A stretch of DNA of 64,000 bases, taken from assembly GCA_030426685.1 (NCBI GenBank), contig JAUHYC010000005.1, positions 62,001 through 126,000 of the forward strand. The letters are read 5' to 3'. This DNA comes from Alphaproteobacteria bacterium. Lineage in GTDB: Bacteria; Pseudomonadota; Alphaproteobacteria; Rhodobacterales; Rhodobacteraceae. Positions 46,291 through 55,289 of this stretch are shown piece by piece; the stretch's first letter is position 1; every line of letters starts with the position of its first letter. Under the pieces are notes generated by a model. The model worked only from the letters and a program-made list of their open reading frames with translations. It was not told where the DNA came from and ran no database searches. A program made the position numbers and the translations under genes.

Positions 46291-47253
46291 TTACCCTTGC
46301 GGCACACCGGTCGGGGCATAGCTGGTCACCACATCCCAAACCACTTCCTGCATCAGGCGCGCCGCTTCCGGACCCGGATCATCGGCATCCGAGCCATCCG
46401 CACGTTTCAATTGATGAGGCAGGCCAACCGGTGATGTCTGATATAGCACTGCATAATGCGTCAGTGCCACCAGGTAGGCACCGAGGTCGTTGTAATGGAT
46501 ATTGTCCTGAGTGCCATCGTCATTCTTGATGAACAAATCCTCACGGCGCTGAATCGGGCCTACCCCGCCCCGGGCCTCGACTTCGCGGACGAAACGGGCA
46601 AAGACCTGTCCTGCCGGTATTACATAAATAGGGTGGGGCATGTCGTCATACGCCATGGCGCGGCGCAGAAGTTCGGTTTCCCAATACCGGTCAAGGTCAA
46701 GATCAAGGCGTTCCAGCCAGCCTTCTTTGTGGTCTAGCGGGTGCCAGGTTTCATAGAGGTAAACCCGTGTGTCAGGATTTGCTTTCCAACCGGCCTGCGC
46801 CCAACGATGCAGATAGTCGCCGCTATCCATGTATTTGATTGCATCGCGTATTTCGACCATCTCGGTCAGAACCAAAACGTCATATTCACCCGAGGTCACA
46901 GCCTCATGCGCGTCCCGGTACTTGGGGTGGTCATTCTCGACATCGAAGCCATTGATAACCACATCGGGCTCCCAGTGGGCTTTCAATGCCGTGCCCCATC
47001 CCAATTGGCTGTTATAGCTGTGCCCGTCACCGGCAAGCTGTTCGATCATGAAAGGCATGTTGCGGGCGACGAGGCTGTGCCCGATATGAAAGACGCTTTG
47101 CGGACTCGGTGATACCTGGGCGGGAATCCGATAGAGTTCATTGAATTCAGATTTTTCGATGGGCTTGGGGCCGCCGCATTTGGCAAGACTGCCACAAGCG
47201 GCAAGCATCAACAGAAGACCCGGAGAAACAAACCGTTTGAAACTCTTAAACAT
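46291..47253 (-). CDS. Lipoprotein with SGNH-hydrolase-like features
   Basis: 320 residues from the ATG at 47253. The N-terminus is a lipoprotein signal (FVSPGLLLMLAACGS, lipobox LAAC), so it is probably anchored to a membrane on the periplasmic side. SVFHIGHSLVARNMPF resembles the block I nucleophile region (GxSL), and NIHYNDLGAYLVAL resembles the DxxH block V, although DNIH has the Asp three residues before His as expected. Such proteins remove or move acyl groups on polysaccharides. It lies next to, but opposite, the rfb operon. The call is by motif only. Confidence 0.6.
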   Translation of the reverse strand: MFKSFKRFVSPGLLLMLAACGSLAKCGGPKPIEKSEFNELYRIPAQVSPSPQSVFHIGHSLVARNMPFMIEQLAGDGHSYNSQLGWGTALKAHWEPDVVINGFDVENDHPKYRDAHEAVTSGEYDVLVLTEMVEIRDAIKYMDSGDYLHRWAQAGWKANPDTRVYLYETWHPLDHKEGWLERLDLDLDRYWETELLRRAMAYDDMPHPIYVIPAGQVFARFVREVEARGGVGPIQRREDLFIKNDDGTQDNIHYNDLGAYLVALTHYAVLYQTSPVGLPHQLKRADGSDADDPGPEAARLMQEVVWDVVTSYAPTGVPQG

Positions 47254-47391
47254 CACTCACCATATTATCCACGATGTAATTCTGGCGCATCGTAACTTCA
47301 TCATTTTTCAGATATAGATTTGCCACGCGATCCTGGCAAAAATATTCTGGCACGGGCAGTTAGCAAAAGAAAGTTATAGGTCATTCTGTTT

Positions 47392-48612
47392 ATGGTTAAT
47401 GAGAAAAAGACGCTTTTGATCTATGCTCCGGTTCCGCTGTTTCAGGGGCCATCAGGTTTTCTGTTGGAGGATCAGGCCTGTAATGGTCTGCGCCTGTGGG
47501 CTGAGAATTTCGAGCAGGTGATTGCGATGTATCCGGTAGATCCTGGACAACCACCTGAAAGCTGGGTTCCGATCGATGCGGTGGGCCCCGCGTTGGATCG
47601 GGTTGAATTGGTGCCGCTGCCAACCGCATATCGTCCTGACCAGTTCCTAAAACACTGGCCGAGGATACGGAAAACTGTTCGCGCAAAGATCAGGCAGGCG
47701 GATTACCTGTCGTTTTCAATTGGCGGGCTGTTCGGGGATTGGGGCTCGGTATCATGCTTTGAGGCGCATCGTATGAAGCGACCCTATGCTGTCTGGACAG
47801 ATAGGGTTGAATCCGAAGTCGTGCGCCGAACTGCCAATACCGGCCCCTGGCGCAAACGACTTTTGGCCAAACTGTATCATCGACCGATGGCTCATCTGGA
47901 GAAGTTCTTGATTCGTCGGGCTGAGCTTGGGCTTTTCCACGGGCGCGAAACATTCGAGACATATGCGCCATATTGTTCCAATCCCCAGGTGGTCCACGAT
48001 ATCCACATCAAAAAGTCGGAACATATCACGTCGGCACAGATCGAGGCGAAACAGAAGGCAGCCACAAGCGGGCCATTGAAGATCGCGTATGTCGGCCGCG
48101 CAGACCCGATGAAGGGGGGCTATGATTGGGTGAACACTCTGGCTGGCCTTGCAGAAGCGGGGGTGTCATTTCAGGCAACCTGGTTTGGCGAAGGCTCGGA
48201 TTTGGCTGGTATGAAGGCCCAAGTGGCAGAGATGAACCTGACCGATACGGTTTCATTTCCCGGTTTTCTCAGAGACCGCGCAGGCGTTCTTGCGGCTCTG
48301 CGTGAGGCCCAGGTATTCCTGTTTTGCCATAAATCCCCAGAGTCGCCACGTTGCCTGATCGAAGCGTTGATTTCAGGCACGCCAATTGTGGGCTATGACG
48401 GCGCTTTCGCCCGTGACCTCATTTCTCAGCACGGTGGCGGGCGTCTGGTGGCGCTTAATGATGTGGCCGGTCTGGTGGAGGCTGTTTGCGCGCTGGACCA
48501 GGACCGACAAGCCCTGTCCGCTGCGTTCTCGTCGGCGGCACGTGACGGATCAGGTTTCGACGATGAGCACGTTTTTCAGCATCGCAGCGAACTGATCCGC
48601 AAGTTCTTGTAG
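47392..48612 (+). CDS. Family 4 glycosyltransferase
   Basis: 406 residues. The N-terminal half is divergent (LLIYAPVPLFQGPSGFLLEDQ), while the C-terminal GT-B donor domain is clear: LKIAYVGRADPMKGGYDW, ATWFGEGSDL, VSFPGFLRDRAGVLAALREA, and FLFCHKSPESPRCLIEALISGTPIVGYD, which holds the EX7E-like region. It has its own upstream gap of 138 bp and is followed by a bidirectional terminator. Donor unknown; rhamnose is possible given the neighbouring operon. Confidence 0.85.
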   Translation: MVNEKKTLLIYAPVPLFQGPSGFLLEDQACNGLRLWAENFEQVIAMYPVDPGQPPESWVPIDAVGPALDRVELVPLPTAYRPDQFLKHWPRIRKTVRAKIRQADYLSFSIGGLFGDWGSVSCFEAHRMKRPYAVWTDRVESEVVRRTANTGPWRKRLLAKLYHRPMAHLEKFLIRRAELGLFHGRETFETYAPYCSNPQVVHDIHIKKSEHITSAQIEAKQKAATSGPLKIAYVGRADPMKGGYDWVNTLAGLAEAGVSFQATWFGEGSDLAGMKAQVAEMNLTDTVSFPGFLRDRAGVLAALREAQVFLFCHKSPESPRCLIEALISGTPIVGYDGAFARDLISQHGGGRLVALNDVAGLVEAVCALDQDRQALSAAFSSAARDGSGFDDEHVFQHRSELIRKFL

Positions 48613-48634
48613 TCTGATCGACCAAAACTGAAAA

Positions 48635-48669
48635 CGGTTTCTGCCGTCAGGATGACTCGGCAGAAACCG
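48635..48669. terminator. Bidirectional terminator between convergent genes
   Basis: A 12-bp perfect stem (arms CGGTTTCTGCCG at 48635-48646 and its complement at 48658-48669) with an 11-nt loop. A-run AAAA precedes the left arm, giving a T-run for minus-strand transcripts, so it fits the sugar-transferase gene best and may also stop the GT4 transcript. Confidence 0.8.
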
Positions 48670-48690
48670 CTGATGATGTGTTTGAAAGGA

Positions 48691-49383
48691 TCAGTAGCCA
48701 GTCGCGCGTACCACAACACCTACGGTCGCGTAGAGGATGCCAAGGTCCGTTTTCAGCGTGAGATCCTCGGCGTAAGAGTTGTCGAACTCAGCACGGCTGG
48801 CGAAGGTGCTGGCATTACGCTCTGACACCTGCCACGAACCTGTCAGTCCCGGACGCAGCGAGAAATAAGCCTTACCCGGATACAGATCACGCTGTTCCGG
48901 CATCATTGGGCGCGGGCCAACGAGGCTCATTTCGCCAATCAGAACATTCCAGAGTTGCGGCAACTCATCCAGAGATGTCTTGCGCAGAATGTGCCCAAAC
49001 GGCGTGATCCGGGGATCATCCTTCAGTTTTTGGGTCTGCTCCCATTCCAGTCGAGCCAATGTATTTCTCGCCAGATGATCCTCCAGCAGCGCGTGGGCGT
49101 TGGGAACCATGCTGCGCAGTTTCCACATGGTGAATATTTGTCCGTTCTTGCCAACGCGACGCTGCCCATAAAATGGATTAGTGCCGTCCATCGCGATCAA
49201 CGCGGCGAGCACCAACACCACAGGCAATACAATTGGCAATGCAAGCACAACAAACACTACATCCAGAAGACGTTTGAAGATCTTTCTGTAGAGAAGTGCG
49301 GGGCTGGTCAAACTCTGACCTGTTGGGGTGATAACTTTCCGAAGCTTACGCTTGTCGGGTATACTCGTATCCTGAATCGTCAT
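48691..49383 (-). CDS. Initiating sugar-1-phosphate transferase, ExoY/WcaJ/RfbP C-terminal type
   Basis: 230 residues from the ATG at 49383; a GTG at 49422 is an alternative and neither has a clear ribosome site. A single hydrophobic hairpin (about 45-70, DVVFVVLALPIVLPVVLVLAAL) precedes the bacterial sugar transferase domain: FYGQRRVGKNGQIFTMWKLRSM, DPRITPFGHILRKTSLDELPQLWNVL, MSLVGPRPMM, RPGLTGSWQVSERN. It lacks the N-terminal domain of WbaP/WcaJ, like ExoY and PglC. It transfers galactose-, glucose- or related sugar-1-phosphate to undecaprenyl phosphate and starts repeat-unit synthesis. Confidence 0.93.
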   Translation of the reverse strand: MTIQDTSIPDKRKLRKVITPTGQSLTSPALLYRKIFKRLLDVVFVVLALPIVLPVVLVLAALIAMDGTNPFYGQRRVGKNGQIFTMWKLRSMVPNAHALLEDHLARNTLARLEWEQTQKLKDDPRITPFGHILRKTSLDELPQLWNVLIGEMSLVGPRPMMPEQRDLYPGKAYFSLRPGLTGSWQVSERNASTFASRAEFDNSYAEDLTLKTDLGILYATVGVVVRATGY

Positions 49384-49789
49384 CTTACTAACTTTCAAAC
49401 CAAAGCCGAAATATGGCTTCACCTACCTGACACAGACCGGATCGTACAAAAAACGGTGATCCGAAAACACTTATCTCACATCTGCGAACGCGCGAACCAT
49501 TCAAGCCGGAATGCTCATCCACCATTCATGTTTACACTATCTTAACGAACTCTACAAACGGGCATTGCCACAAAAACGGTATATTCTTGTCTCAATTCAT
49601 AGCAAGTACCGTACAATTTGCTGCATTGTTTCTACTTTTTAAGCCGCTATCTCGCTATAGTTGAGAGCCTTAGGCCCAAAACGCCCACGTGGATCTGTTC
49701 CTGCGGACTCAAAATCACCACAATTCGGCGAGCGGGTAGAGATTCGATTGCTCAGGATGATGTCCTTGCTGCCTCTCCGCCCGTACCTA
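49384..49789. other. Intergenic stretch between sugar transferase and Wzy-like genes
   Basis: About 406 bp with no supported gene and moderate AT content. It likely holds the promoter of the sugar-transferase gene. Short frames on both strands have no recognisable product. Confidence 0.5.
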
Positions 49790-51265
49790 TCAGCCCCGCG
49801 GTATACGGATGTTCTTTGGGTGATCTGAGGGTGGAGAATAGGAGATGGCAGGTTCATCCTCAGGGCTTTCTGCAGCTTCCGTTTGCCGGTTTGTAATGTA
49901 ACCGGCGAGAGACCCTGCAATCAGCCATGTGACGGGTGTAAGCGTCGCGTTCGGGATCAGGTCTATCAGGTTCGCCGCCAGCACCAGGCTTAGCCCCCCG
50001 GTCGCAAGAGGTATCGGGCGTGGCAACCCCTTTGCCATCCAGAAAAAGAGTGGGAATGTCAGTAGCCCAAAGCGTGCAATATAGCCGAGCCATCCGTAAC
50101 TCCCAATGAACTCTACCCATTGGCCATCTAGAATTGCAATTTCACGCCCAGTTTGAAAATCAAATACACTGTTGCGGCCATAGCCCCCCCATCCGAAGAA
50201 TGGTTTTTCTGTGGCCCGGTCCAGCAGCAGGTCTTCACTTTCGAGGCGCGTATTGAATGACGCTGCTCGCTGAGGATTTATACTTTCGGCGAAATTCGAA
50301 ATTTGTTCAACCGGTATCCAATCCAATCCGCGCAGCATCGGGTAAAACAGAACGACGAAAGCTATTATGGTCGAAACCCGCATCATTGTACGGCTGCTGC
50401 CAAACAGAATGAACGGGACCAAAACCAACGTGATGATTAAGGCGCCAAGCGACTTAACTAAAACCAAAGTGATCAGCGTAAAGGTTAGCGCTAGAGACCA
50501 CACCAATGAATTGGAAGCCGCGAATTTGCTTCGACGCAACATCGCTGAAACCGCCAGCGTGGTCATGGCAAAGAACATGCCGAGCCACAGCCCATGAGGC
50601 AGGAAAACGAGTGGCCGAAATCCGCTACCCCTCAGGTGTTGATCAAAACTGTGGGGAAAAAACCCATAGATCCATACGTTCAATTGCGGGCTCATTCGCA
50701 CTTCGAACAGTGCCGGAAGGCTGTAGATCAGGCCCGCTGATGCCAAAAAAAGCAGAAGAATCCGATGATCCTTGCTGGTGGGCAGGTACCACCAACCCAA
50801 AAAGAACGGCAACAGTGCCACGAATGTCAGGAGCAGGATGGAAAACGAATCATAGAAACGCATTGGCGGTAAATAGCCCACTCCGAAGTATACACTCTCC
50901 TGGTTTGTTAGGACCATCCCGAAAAGCGCAACAATCAGCAATAAAAGAAGTGAAATCAATATTATAACGTGGACTGACCGGCGGTGTGAAGCCATTGATT
51001 TTCTGAGTAGGGGGTCCGCAGAAATCGATGTTTGGGCGTTGGTCTCCTTGAGGAGCAGGCACATGATCATCGCAGTGAGCGCCGGCAAGAGGGATTTGTC
51101 GATAACGGGTAGCAGCGGCAGATCCAATTCCACCTGAACCGGAAGAAAAAGATAGCCGCCAACGATCGAAACGATGATTGCTTTGTTTCTTTCCAGCGTC
51201 AGAAACAGAATCAGAACCACGACCGGGGAGGCGTACAGAACAAGATGTGCGAAGAGATTTGGCAT
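49790..51265 (-). CDS. O-antigen polymerase/ligase-like membrane protein (Wzy/WaaL)
   Basis: 491 residues with about eleven to twelve membrane segments. A large periplasmic loop (about 190-225 and again 315-375) contains FFGWGGYGRNSVFD, typical of the loop in O-antigen ligase-type proteins (Wzy_C). It should polymerise repeat units flipped by the Wzx-like protein encoded at 21770. The C-terminal ~25 residues are polar and Pro-rich. It is 82 bp downstream of the DprE2-like gene, on the same strand, and may belong to the same long transcript. Confidence 0.85.
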   Translation of the reverse strand: MPNLFAHLVLYASPVVVLILFLTLERNKAIIVSIVGGYLFLPVQVELDLPLLPVIDKSLLPALTAMIMCLLLKETNAQTSISADPLLRKSMASHRRSVHVIILISLLLLLIVALFGMVLTNQESVYFGVGYLPPMRFYDSFSILLLTFVALLPFFLGWWYLPTSKDHRILLLFLASAGLIYSLPALFEVRMSPQLNVWIYGFFPHSFDQHLRGSGFRPLVFLPHGLWLGMFFAMTTLAVSAMLRRSKFAASNSLVWSLALTFTLITLVLVKSLGALIITLVLVPFILFGSSRTMMRVSTIIAFVVLFYPMLRGLDWIPVEQISNFAESINPQRAASFNTRLESEDLLLDRATEKPFFGWGGYGRNSVFDFQTGREIAILDGQWVEFIGSYGWLGYIARFGLLTFPLFFWMAKGLPRPIPLATGGLSLVLAANLIDLIPNATLTPVTWLIAGSLAGYITNRQTEAAESPEDEPAISYSPPSDHPKNIRIPRG

Positions 51266-51347
51266 CGGAATTCTGTCTTTCGCAGGCTGACCGTCAGGAT
51301 TGCCAGCTGGGCCTCGGGGCTGCTGTCGTTTGTCTAGAGGGGCGGGT

Positions 51348-52085
51348 TCAGATGCGCATCTTTTTGAACAGGGGCTCGGGAATGTAGCGTATCACGGTCA
51401 TGACGAGCGCCCAAATGGGCTTCACGTAGATCACATTCTTATGTTTGCGAGTTGCGCGAACGATGGCCTCCCCAACTTCGGACGGTTGTGCTGTCAGTTT
51501 ATTGGGCAAATCCAGATTCTCAGTCATCTTGGTATCAACAAACCCTGGCAATACCGTCACCACATGCACACCCGTATTGGCCAGACGATTGCGCAAGCCT
51601 GACAGAAATGCGGTAAATCCGGCTTTAGCCGAACCGTAGATATAATTCGTCGCGCGACCGCGCTCGCCAGCAACGGAACTGATGCCCACCAACGTGCCTG
51701 ATCCGCGTTGCTCAAACCTGTTGGCAAGCAGCGCAAGGATGCTGGCGGGACCTTCGTAATTGGCACGCATGACCTGGACGGCGGCCAGATGGTCCTGTTC
51801 GTCGCTGTCCTGATCGCCCAAAACGCCAACCGCGCAGACAGCAATCTCGGGCAGTTCAGGCAGGGCGTCTATGAACTCCGCCTGGTTCTCAAGATCGAGA
51901 ACATCGAAGTCGTGCAGGGTCACCTGAACCTGATATCTGATCTCAAGATCTTCCTTGGCGGTCTGCAAGGTTTCCGATTTGCGGGCGGCAAGCTGTATGG
52001 GATGCCCCAATTCGGCATAGCTGTGCGCTGTGGCAAGCGCTATGTCCGAGCGCGCACCTAGGATCAGGACGGGGCCAATGCTCAT
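51348..52085 (-). CDS. Short-chain dehydrogenase, DprE2-like (polyprenyl-phospho-2-keto-pentose reductase)
   Basis: 245 residues. SDR motifs: LILGARSDIALATAHSYA replaces the usual TGxxxGxG (as in DprE2-type enzymes), AVGVLGDQ, the catalytic Ser in VGISSVAGERG and YIYGSAKAGF with Tyr-x3-Lys. The C-terminal segment near 215-240 is hydrophobic (VKPIWALVMTVIRYIP), also seen in DprE2. In mycobacteria this enzyme reduces decaprenylphosphoryl-2-keto-erythro-pentose to the arabinose form. Its ATG overlaps the DprE1-like stop by 4 nt, which strongly supports a joint function. Confidence 0.85.
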   Translation of the reverse strand: MSIGPVLILGARSDIALATAHSYAELGHPIQLAARKSETLQTAKEDLEIRYQVQVTLHDFDVLDLENQAEFIDALPELPEIAVCAVGVLGDQDSDEQDHLAAVQVMRANYEGPASILALLANRFEQRGSGTLVGISSVAGERGRATNYIYGSAKAGFTAFLSGLRNRLANTGVHVVTVLPGFVDTKMTENLDLPNKLTAQPSEVGEAIVRATRKHKNVIYVKPIWALVMTVIRYIPEPLFKKMRI

Positions 52086-53407
52086 AGTTTTAGCCTTTCT
52101 GATTGCACCGAGGCAAAGCGCTCGGCTGCCCCGCTGTTATGTCTGATACGTTCAAATTCGCTGACGCGAGTTGCATCGGTCGCACGCAGGGATTGCGCAT
52201 CCATGATGCTGTCTTTTGCAAGATAAATACGTCCACCATGCGCTGCCGTCATCTGGCCCAGTTTCTGGATCAAGGAGACCGATCTATCGGACATGGGGAA
52301 ATCCAGCGCCAGCGTATATCCCTCCATGGGAAACGAAAACCGGCTGTCTTGTTGTCCGAAGCGTTTGAGCACGGCCAGAAAAGATCCGCGCCCCGACTCC
52401 GATATTTCTTTCAGCATTTCATTCAGGCCAGCCCGGGCGCTGTCCAGCGGCAGAACGCATTGGAATTGCGCAAAACCTTTGCGCCCGTAAATCCGGTTCC
52501 AGTCTCTAATGGAATCCAAAGGATAGAAATAGCTGTTCCAATTCACATAGCTTGTCGTGTCGCCTCGTTGACCATTCCAGTAATAGAGCGCATTGAAGGC
52601 CCGGACGGAGTATTGGTTCAGACAGAACCCCGGCAGGTTAAAGGGGACCCCCAGTTTTTGCGCGGTTACTGAAGGAAAGCGGTTTGCGCGGCATGTGCCG
52701 GGCAACTCGTCCAGCGTTGCGTGCTCACCCAACATGACCAGTGACCGGCCAAGCGTTTCACCGGTGCTCAGGCAATCGATCCAGGCGACCGAATAGGTGG
52801 CATCCAGCGTGTCCTCGAACAGGTCAATGGCGTCGTCGAGATTTTGTGCCACATGGGTGGTTTGTCGTATCCAGCCGGTTTCAACAGATCGAAGCCGAAG
52901 CGCGACACGCAGGACGACGCCTGTCAAACCCATTCCGCCCATGGTCCATTCGAACAGCTCGGTATTCTCGGCGCGAGAGCATCGCATGATCTCGCCGTCG
53001 GGGGTCATCACATCCAGCCAGTCGACGCAATTGCCGAATGATCCATCGATATGGTGGTTCTTGCCATGCACGTCGGCGGCCACCATGCCACCCAGACTTA
53101 CAAACCGGGTGCCCGGGGTCACTGCGGGAAACCACCCGCGCGGCAGAAAGGCTGCGATGATGTCAGAAAGCAAAACCCCAGCTTCGGCGACCAGCTGACC
53201 GGTTTCGGGGTCGAAGGACAGCATATGGTTGAACTTGCGCATGTCGATGGTGTTGGTCCGGCTCAATGCGCTGTCGCCATACGCCCGACCGTTGCCTCGG
53301 GCGATGGCACGTGACGCCATGACTGCGTTGGCAAGTTCTTCCTCGTTTCGAGGTCGGCTAAGCTGACAGTCGACCACCGGGAAGTTTCCCCATCCGGACA
53401 GTTTCAT
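52082..53407 (-). CDS. FAD-linked oxidase, DprE1-like (polyprenyl-phospho-ribose 2'-oxidase)
   Basis: 441 residues. The FAD-binding half has ARGNGRAYGDSALS, TPGTRFVSLGGMVAADVHGKNHH and IDGSFGNCVDWLDVMTPDGE, matching DprE1 (HGKNHH...GSFG). The C-terminal half has YTLALDFPM and RIYLAKDS, aligning with the region of the benzothiazinone-target Cys387 and Lys418 of M. tuberculosis DprE1. The Lys is kept, but the Cys position is Ala here (alignment from memory). With the downstream DprE2-like reductase it would epimerise C2 of a polyprenyl-phospho-ribose to arabinose. Both ends overlap neighbours by 4 nt. Confidence 0.88.
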   Translation of the reverse strand: MKLSGWGNFPVVDCQLSRPRNEEELANAVMASRAIARGNGRAYGDSALSRTNTIDMRKFNHMLSFDPETGQLVAEAGVLLSDIIAAFLPRGWFPAVTPGTRFVSLGGMVAADVHGKNHHIDGSFGNCVDWLDVMTPDGEIMRCSRAENTELFEWTMGGMGLTGVVLRVALRLRSVETGWIRQTTHVAQNLDDAIDLFEDTLDATYSVAWIDCLSTGETLGRSLVMLGEHATLDELPGTCRANRFPSVTAQKLGVPFNLPGFCLNQYSVRAFNALYYWNGQRGDTTSYVNWNSYFYPLDSIRDWNRIYGRKGFAQFQCVLPLDSARAGLNEMLKEISESGRGSFLAVLKRFGQQDSRFSFPMEGYTLALDFPMSDRSVSLIQKLGQMTAAHGGRIYLAKDSIMDAQSLRATDATRVSEFERIRHNSGAAERFASVQSERLKL

Positions 53408-53829
53408 CTGGAGGCCCCGATCGAAAGCGAGGAGTCGGTAAAGACAAACCGACGATCCAGATTGAATTTCACAACATAGCCAATCGCCAGACCAAGCACG
53501 GCGCCAATCTCGCGCATGATATCGGTTTGCCAGATCAGCCAGAACATTGTTTCCATGCCCCAGAAAATAGCAGTCGTGACGATTCCCATGGCGGTATAGG
53601 CTGAAAACTTTTTGCTGTGATCGGAAACGCCCGCACCCAGGTCATAGAATATCCAGCGCTTGTCCAGAACGTATTTCAGAACCAAACCGACGGCGGTTCC
53701 GACCAGAATGGCGGGGATAAGGGCGTTGTCTCCGAGCAGAGCGAACACAACCCTTTGCGCACCAAGATTGGCAATGGTCGCCAGAATGGCAAATAAGGAA
53801 TAGCGCAGTACCAGCGTCCGCAAACTCAC
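53404..53829 (-). CDS. GtrA-family small membrane protein
   Basis: 141 residues from the GTG at 53829, which overlaps the HAD-UbiA stop (GTGA); a longer frame to 53874 lacks support. Four hydrophobic segments with GtrA hallmarks: RYSLFAILATIANLGAQRVVF, LVLKYVLDKRWIF, and GYVVKFNLDRRFVF. GtrA proteins are thought to help move or anchor polyprenyl-phosphate sugars; Rv3789 in the mycobacterial arabinan locus is the closest functional parallel. Its position between UbiA-like and DprE1-like genes fits that role. Confidence 0.87.
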   Translation of the reverse strand: MSLRTLVLRYSLFAILATIANLGAQRVVFALLGDNALIPAILVGTAVGLVLKYVLDKRWIFYDLGAGVSDHSKKFSAYTAMGIVTTAIFWGMETMFWLIWQTDIMREIGAVLGLAIGYVVKFNLDRRFVFTDSSLSIGASR

Positions 53830-55289
53830 AGTACGGCGCCTCCCAAAGCCAGCGCGGCGACCAGCAGGAAACACACCTGACTGTTTCGGTCGCGGGCTGC
53901 AAAAACGATAGGGTCGTCATGCATATGACCGCGATGGGTCATCATTATAACGCGGCTGATCCAATAAAGCAGGATCGGGCAGATGCCCCACAGTACAACT
54001 GGCCAAGCATAGAGTGAGACCACGGTGGGTGAGTTCAGATAAAGCGCCAGAACCAGAACCGACAGATATCCAGACGCAACCGCCATTTGGGTCATCACCG
54101 GCAGGTCGTCGACGTGATAGCCGCGGCCTGATGCGCTCAGTTTGCCGCGCTTTGCGCTGTCCACCAATTCGGCCTGCCGCTTGACGGCCGCCAGTGAAAA
54201 GAACAGAAAAATCGAGAAGGCCAGCAACCAGACGGACAAGACGATACCGGTGGCAACGCCACCCGTGATAATTCGGATGGTATAGAGCCCGGCCAGCGTA
54301 CAGACATCAATGATAAGTTTGCGTTTGAGCGTGATGGAATACGCTGTGGTTATGCTGAAATAGATCAGCATCACGCCAAGAAACGCCAGATTGGTCCACG
54401 CGGCCAGAAAGAACCCACCGAACAACAGCCCGCACGCCATCCAAGGGCCATGCGAAACCGGAATCGCGCCCGAGGCAAAGGGCCGTTCCCGCTTTCGCGG
54501 ATGCGCACGGTCAGCTTTGAGGTCCAGCAGATCGTTCACCACATAAACGCTCGAGGCGATCAGGCAGAAAGACACGAAGGCAAGCAAGCTGTTGGTCACA
54601 GTGCCAAGGGCGAAATTATGTGCTGCGATCATCGGCAGGAACACCAGAATGTTCTTGAGCCATTGATGGGGGCGCAATGCCTTGAGGTAGGCTTTGCGCG
54701 ACACGCCATTCGTGGTCAGATGTTCGGCATCACATCCAAGCTTATCCACTTTACCGCGTATCGAGTCTGATGCGTTCACTGTGATCGCTTTGGCCGCTTT
54801 GCCCCAGACAGCCAGATCGGCGCCGCTGTCGCCCATATAGGCAAACCCATTCGCGCCGTATTTCTGCTCAAGGAAGTTGGCCTTGTTGCCGCCCTTCAGG
54901 TTCACATCCCCATCTGAACCGTAAATCGCATCAAACAATCCAATATGTGTGCCGATCTGATCAGCGATGCGCTGATCCGAGGCGGTGACAAGCACCACCT
55001 GGTTGCCGCGGTCGCGCCAGGATTTGATATAGTCGATGACCACCTGATTGTAGGGCAGGGCGTCGACCTGCACCTTTCCCTTGTCCTGCAGTGCCGATTT
55101 CAGAGCTGCCCGGCCCTTGGTCAGCGCAAGGGGGGCTGTGAACAAGGTGCTCCAATCCTGTGACAATGATGCCCAGAAGGTTTCGTGCAGCATGTCGGAC
55201 GCAATCAGTGTGCCATCCAGATCAACGGCCAGAACAGGGCCTGCAATTTCGACGGCTTCGCTGCCAGAAAGGACGGTCTGATTTGTCAT
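53826..55289 (-). CDS. HAD phosphatase - UbiA prenyltransferase fusion (polyprenyl-phosphate phosphoribosyltransferase-like)
   Basis: 487 residues. Residues 15-195 form a HAD hydrolase (D23-x-D25 in AVDLDGTLIASD; GDSGADLAVWGKA as motif IV). From about 200 on is a UbiA-type membrane enzyme with NDLLDLKADRAHPRKRERP, like the decaprenyl-phosphate phosphoribosyltransferase (Rv3806c) and rhizobial NoeC families. It would attach phosphoribose from PRPP to a polyprenyl phosphate. The fused HAD may remove the 5-phosphate, a step done by a separate protein in mycobacteria. It overlaps galE and gtrA by 4 nt. Confidence 0.85.
   Translation of the reverse strand: MTNQTVLSGSEAVEIAGPVLAVDLDGTLIASDMLHETFWASLSQDWSTLFTAPLALTKGRAALKSALQDKGKVQVDALPYNQVVIDYIKSWRDRGNQVVLVTASDQRIADQIGTHIGLFDAIYGSDGDVNLKGGNKANFLEQKYGANGFAYMGDSGADLAVWGKAAKAITVNASDSIRGKVDKLGCDAEHLTTNGVSRKAYLKALRPHQWLKNILVFLPMIAAHNFALGTVTNSLLAFVSFCLIASSVYVVNDLLDLKADRAHPRKRERPFASGAIPVSHGPWMACGLLFGGFFLAAWTNLAFLGVMLIYFSITTAYSITLKRKLIIDVCTLAGLYTIRIITGGVATGIVLSVWLLAFSIFLFFSLAAVKRQAELVDSAKRGKLSASGRGYHVDDLPVMTQMAVASGYLSVLVLALYLNSPTVVSLYAWPVVLWGICPILLYWISRVIMMTHRGHMHDDPIVFAARDRNSQVCFLLVAALALGGAVL

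Noticed and set aside
52082-53407. Alternative call as an L-gulono-lactone or generic FAD oxidase
   Set aside because: HGKNHH and the GSFG stretch, plus the coupled DprE2-like, GtrA and UbiA genes, point to the DprE1-type family instead.
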